Part shown: one piece after another, positions 61,287-64,000 of the stretch | Layout: the number at the start of each line of letters is the position of its first letter | How positions within the stretch are numbered: the stretch's first letter is position 1 | NCBI RefSeq assembly: GCF_000519325.1 | Contig: NZ_KI912613.1 | Span: forward strand, 1,223,369-1,287,368 | Source: Patulibacter minatonensis DSM 18081 | GTDB lineage: Bacteria > Actinomycetota > Thermoleophilia > Solirubrobacterales > Solirubrobacteraceae | DNA length: 64,000 nucleotides | Reading direction: 5' to 3' | The notes under the pieces: model-generated | Seen by the model: only the letters and a program-made list of their open reading frames with translations | Database searches by the model: none | Told to the model about the DNA's origin: nothing | Translations under genes and position numbers: made by a program

Positions 61287-62720
61287 GTGCCCCCCGCCCC
61301 GCAGACCGCCCCCTCGCGACCGACCGCCCCGCCCGCACAGGCGCTCGGCTTCTCGGACCTGACCGAGGAGGTCGTCCTCGACCGCCTCGAGACCACCGGA
61401 ACCGTCCCGGACTGGCTGACGGGGACCCTGATCCGGACGGGTCCCGCCCGGTGGGACCTGGCCGACGGCTCCGTCTCGCACTGGTTCGACGGTCAGGCCG
61501 TGCTGCACCGGTTCTCGTTCGCGGACGGCGCGGTCTCGTACGCCGACCGGCTCCTGCGGGGCCGGGCCGGGACGGCGTACGAGCAGACCGGCCGGCTGGC
61601 GTACCGGGAGTTCGCGAGCGACCCATGCCGGACGCGGTTCCAGCGCGTGGCGAGCATGTTCCGTCCCGACCTGTCGGACAACGGCGCCGTCAACGTCGGT
61701 CGCCTGGGCGACCGCTGGCTCGCGATGACGGAGACGCCGATGGCGGTCGAGTTCGACCCGCGGACGCTCGAGACGCTCGGCGTGCACCGGCGCGCCCCCG
61801 ACACGAGCCTCCCGAACGCCCACCCGCACCACGACGACGGGACCGGCGAGATGCTCGACCTCCGGGTCGTCCTCGGGCCCCGCTCCCGGTACGACGTCGT
61901 CGCCCGATCCGCCGACGAAGGCGAGCGGCGGATCGGCTCGATCCCGGCGCCCCGTCCCGGCTACCAGCACTCCTTCGGCCTGACGCCGGGCCACGTCGTC
62001 GTGTCCGAGAGCCCGTTCGTCGTGTCGCCCCTGCGGCTCGCCACGTCCGGCCGGCCCTTCATCGACAACTACCGCTGGGAGCCCGAGCGCGGGACGCGGC
62101 TCTGGGCCGTCGACCGCGCGACGGGCGAGACCCGGGGCCCGTGGACGGCGCCCGCGATGTTCTGCTTCCACCACGTCAACGCCTTCGAGGACGACGGCGC
62201 GATCGTCGTGGACCTCCTCGCCTACGAGGACGCGCAGGCGGTGGAGTCGCTGCGGCTGGACCGCCTGCGGGCCGGCGGGGGCCTCGCGCTGCCGACGCTC
62301 GAGCGCTACGTGCTGCGGGACGAGGCGCGGGACGTCGTCCCGCGGCGGCTCGCGGACCGGCCCTTCGAGCTTCCTCGGATCGACGGTCGGCATCGCGGTC
62401 GGCCCTACGACGTGGTCTTCGGTGCCGGCGACCGCAGCACGCCGGGGTTCTTCGGCGCCGTGACCCGGACCGCGATCTCGGACGGGACGACCGTGGCCTG
62501 GGAGGATCCGGACGGCTTCGCCGGGGAGCCGGTGTTCGTCCGTCGTCCCGACGCGACGGCCGAGGGCGACGGGGTCCTGCTGACCGTCGTCCTCGAGCCG
62601 GAGCACGCGGCCTCGTCGCTGGTCGTCCTCGACGCGACCGACCTGACGGAGATGGCCCGGGCACGGGTCCCCCACCACGTCCCGTTCGGCTTCCACGGGC
62701 AGTTCGCCCGGGACGTCTGA
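61287..62720 (+). CDS. Carotenoid oxygenase (RPE65/CCD family)
   Basis: The 477-residue protein has the beta-propeller family pattern and the four Fe(II)-binding His: HPHHDDG, YQHSFGL, CFHHVNAFED and the C-terminal FHGQF. It cleaves carotenoids or related alkenes with O2. The GTG at 61287 has AGGAG 5 bases upstream and lies after the promoter; an ATG at 61167 in the same frame is inside the promoter spacer and so is rejected. No carotenoid biosynthesis genes are in this window. Confidence 0.92.
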   Translation: MPPAPQTAPSRPTAPPAQALGFSDLTEEVVLDRLETTGTVPDWLTGTLIRTGPARWDLADGSVSHWFDGQAVLHRFSFADGAVSYADRLLRGRAGTAYEQTGRLAYREFASDPCRTRFQRVASMFRPDLSDNGAVNVGRLGDRWLAMTETPMAVEFDPRTLETLGVHRRAPDTSLPNAHPHHDDGTGEMLDLRVVLGPRSRYDVVARSADEGERRIGSIPAPRPGYQHSFGLTPGHVVVSESPFVVSPLRLATSGRPFIDNYRWEPERGTRLWAVDRATGETRGPWTAPAMFCFHHVNAFEDDGAIVVDLLAYEDAQAVESLRLDRLRAGGGLALPTLERYVLRDEARDVVPRRLADRPFELPRIDGRHRGRPYDVVFGAGDRSTPGFFGAVTRTAISDGTTVAWEDPDGFAGEPVFVRRPDATAEGDGVLLTVVLEPEHAASSLVVLDATDLTEMARARVPHHVPFGFHGQFARDV

Positions 62721-62748
62721 CCGCGGTCCCGGAACCGACCGCGGGGCC

Positions 62749-63852
62749 TCAGCGTCGCCAGCGGCAGTCGGCCGCCGCCAGCGCGCCGGCCAGGAGGACC
62801 CGGTAGCCGGCGAACGGCCACAGCGGCAGGCCCTCGAGCGTGCGCCGGGCCATCGGGGCCGCGACGACGCCGGAGAGCGCGCCCGTCGTCGTCACCGCGA
62901 CGAGCGGGGTCAGGTGCTTCGGGTCGATCGTGCCGTCGCGGAGGCGGATCCCCAGGCGGACGACCTTCAGCGCCGTCGCGCCGCCCACGGCCGGCACCGC
63001 GAGCGCCGCGGAGATCTTGCCCGAGGCCTCGCGGGAGAACCCGCGCAGCCGGGCGGCGACCAGCACGGCGCCGCTCCGGGAGATGCCCGGCCAGAGGGCC
63101 GCGGCCTGTGCGGTGCCGATCAGGACCGCGTCGACGACCGTCCCGTCCTCCCACGGGCGGCCGGGGCCGTGGGGGGTGCCTGCTGCCGCGACCCGTCCGG
63201 TGGTGTCCGACGGACCACCCGAGGCGACACCGTCCCGCACCGCGACGCGGGGGTCGCTCGCGTCGCGGGCCGCGGCGGAGGGCGCCTCGCCCGGCGCAGC
63301 GTCGTGGCCCGCCTCGCCCGGGGTGCCCGACCCGCCCACCGACGACGTTCCGCGGGCCACCGGATCGCGCCGCCGACGGTCGATCGCGCCACCCGGCGCC
63401 ACCGCGTCGGCCACGAGCATCGCCGCGGACCCGGCCACGAGCCCCATCGCGATCGTCCGGTCGCCGCCGAGGTGCCGCTCGATCTGGCGCTCGAGGGTCA
63501 GGGCGCCGACGACCGCCGGGACGGAGGCGGCGACGATCCGCAGGCCGGTCAGGGCCGCCAGCCGGGGCTCGCGCAGCACGCCGGCGGTCGCCTTCACGGC
63601 CTCGCCCCGAAGGCCGATCGTCAGGCCCAGCAGGGTCCCGGCGTGGGCGCCGACCTCGACGCTCTTGGCGACCTCCGGGTCGGCCGGCCGGCGGCCACGA
63701 CGCCCCGCGGCGAGGCGCGCGACGAACGCGACGTGCGCCGACGAGGACACGGGGAGTGCCTCGGCCGGCCCGTGGAGCGCGCCGGCGAGGAGCGCGGCCG
63801 CGAGGCTGCGGCGCGGGCTGAGCTGCGGGGTCGGCGTCGGCAGGGCGGTCAC
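62749..63852 (-). CDS. uppP: Undecaprenyl-diphosphatase-like protein (UppP/BacA family) with large insert
   Basis: The family motifs are present: HGPAEALPVSSSAH near residue 27 and GISRSGAVLVAARLRGFSREASGKISAALAVP near residue 255, which form the phosphatase active site recycling the peptidoglycan carrier lipid. Between them is a hydrophilic insert of about 80 residues rich in Gly, Ala, Ser, Pro and Asp. The 367 residues exceed the usual ~270. The GTG at 63852 has a TAGCCT box 8 bases upstream. Confidence 0.88.
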   Translation of the reverse strand: MTALPTPTPQLSPRRSLAAALLAGALHGPAEALPVSSSAHVAFVARLAAGRRGRRPADPEVAKSVEVGAHAGTLLGLTIGLRGEAVKATAGVLREPRLAALTGLRIVAASVPAVVGALTLERQIERHLGGDRTIAMGLVAGSAAMLVADAVAPGGAIDRRRRDPVARGTSSVGGSGTPGEAGHDAAPGEAPSAAARDASDPRVAVRDGVASGGPSDTTGRVAAAGTPHGPGRPWEDGTVVDAVLIGTAQAAALWPGISRSGAVLVAARLRGFSREASGKISAALAVPAVGGATALKVVRLGIRLRDGTIDPKHLTPLVAVTTTGALSGVVAAPMARRTLEGLPLWPFAGYRVLLAGALAAADCRWRR

Positions 63853-63860
63853 GGTCCGGC

Positions 63861-63866
63861 AGGCTA
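63861..63866 (-). promoter_or_regulatory. -10 box TAGCCT for the UppP-like gene
   Basis: On the minus strand TAGCCT is followed by 8 bases and the GTG at 63852, with no ribosome-binding sequence. Confidence 0.4.
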
Positions 63867-63925
63867 CGCCTCCCGCAGGCGGGTGGTCCCGGTGGTCGAC
63901 GGATCGCGCGTGAAGACCCGGCCCG

Positions 63926-63931
63926 TACCCT
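63926..63931 (+). promoter_or_regulatory. -10 box TACCCT of a leaderless gene
   Basis: TACCCT ends 6 bases before the ATG at 63938, divergent from the UppP-like gene 85 bases away. Confidence 0.45.
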
Positions 63932-63937
63932 TGACCG

Positions 63938-64000
63938 ATGGCCGTGCCGCTCTTCGACACCGCGACCGCGCTCGCGCCGCTCCGCCGCGAGCTCGACGAG
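63938..64000 (+). CDS. Start of a DegT/DnrJ/EryC1-like aminotransferase, 3' end outside the window
   Basis: Only 21 residues are visible: MAVPLFDTATALAPLRRELD and one more. This opening matches sugar-nucleotide aminotransferases of the DegT family, which make amino sugars for surface glycans. With so little sequence the call is tentative. Confidence 0.5.
   Translation, partial: MAVPLFDTATALAPLRRELDE

Overview
The window is about 72% GC and reads as one continuous bacterial chromosome segment. Its gene set (fhaA-fhaB-pstP-rodA-pbpA-pknB, a Bacillus-type split cytochrome b complex, an AhbA/AhbB-like fusion beside hemB and hemL, DUF4446 and DUF4126 proteins, many GTG starts) points to a deep actinobacterium, most likely Thermoleophilia/Solirubrobacterales. 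That placement is inference from gene content, not from a search. No insertion sequence, prophage or CRISPR array was seen.

Layout. 0-14 kb: a truncated glycosyltransferase, an SRAP protein, a secreted protein, tRNA-Lys, a TPR membrane protein, tatC/tatA, a polyprenyl diphosphate synthase, qcrABC and a heme block (hemB, AhbA-AhbB fusion, hemL). 14-22.5 kb: a YmdB-type phosphodiesterase, an envelope block (GT-C-like membrane protein, GtrA, phosphodiesterase, DUF4126), an aminotransferase coupled to a first D-Ala-D-Ala ligase-like gene, and a DUF151 protein. 22.6-38.8 kb is the replication-origin region. tRNA-Ile, parB, parA, two parS sites, rsmG, jag, yidC, yidD, rnpA and rpmH lie to the left. 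dnaA, dnaN, recF, a DciA-like gene, gyrB and gyrA run to the right. 38.9-39.2 kb holds no gene but has a promoter, nested hairpins and a terminator, and looks like an independent non-coding RNA. 39.2-42.3 kb: SRPBCC, HNH, DUF4446 and a CARDB-like membrane protein. 42.5-54.1 kb: the cell-wall and Ser/Thr phosphorylation cluster, with three kinases, two FHA proteins, PP2C, RodA/FtsW, PBP2 and a second Ddl. 54.5-58.4 kb: a sigma factor with two related exported proteins, then an I78-type lipoprotein. 58.5-64 kb: purM, a methyltransferase, a PadR regulator divergent from a carotenoid oxygenase, an UppP-like protein and the start of a DegT-like gene.

How the parts fit. The polyprenyl synthase plausibly supplies the menaquinone side chain used by the neighbouring bc complex. 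Its Rieske subunit carries a twin-arginine signal and so depends on the adjacent Tat genes. Heme for the complex comes from the hem block. The kinase/FHA/PP2C cluster is co-transcribed through many 4-base GTGA overlaps with the elongation machinery it is expected to control. A recurring feature is a TANNNT box 5-9 bases before the start codon, which implies many leaderless transcripts.

The most unusual item is the putative RNA gene at 38.93-39.17 kb. A 16-base stretch near its predicted 5' end is complementary, with one G-U pair, to the conserved 3' end of 16S rRNA.
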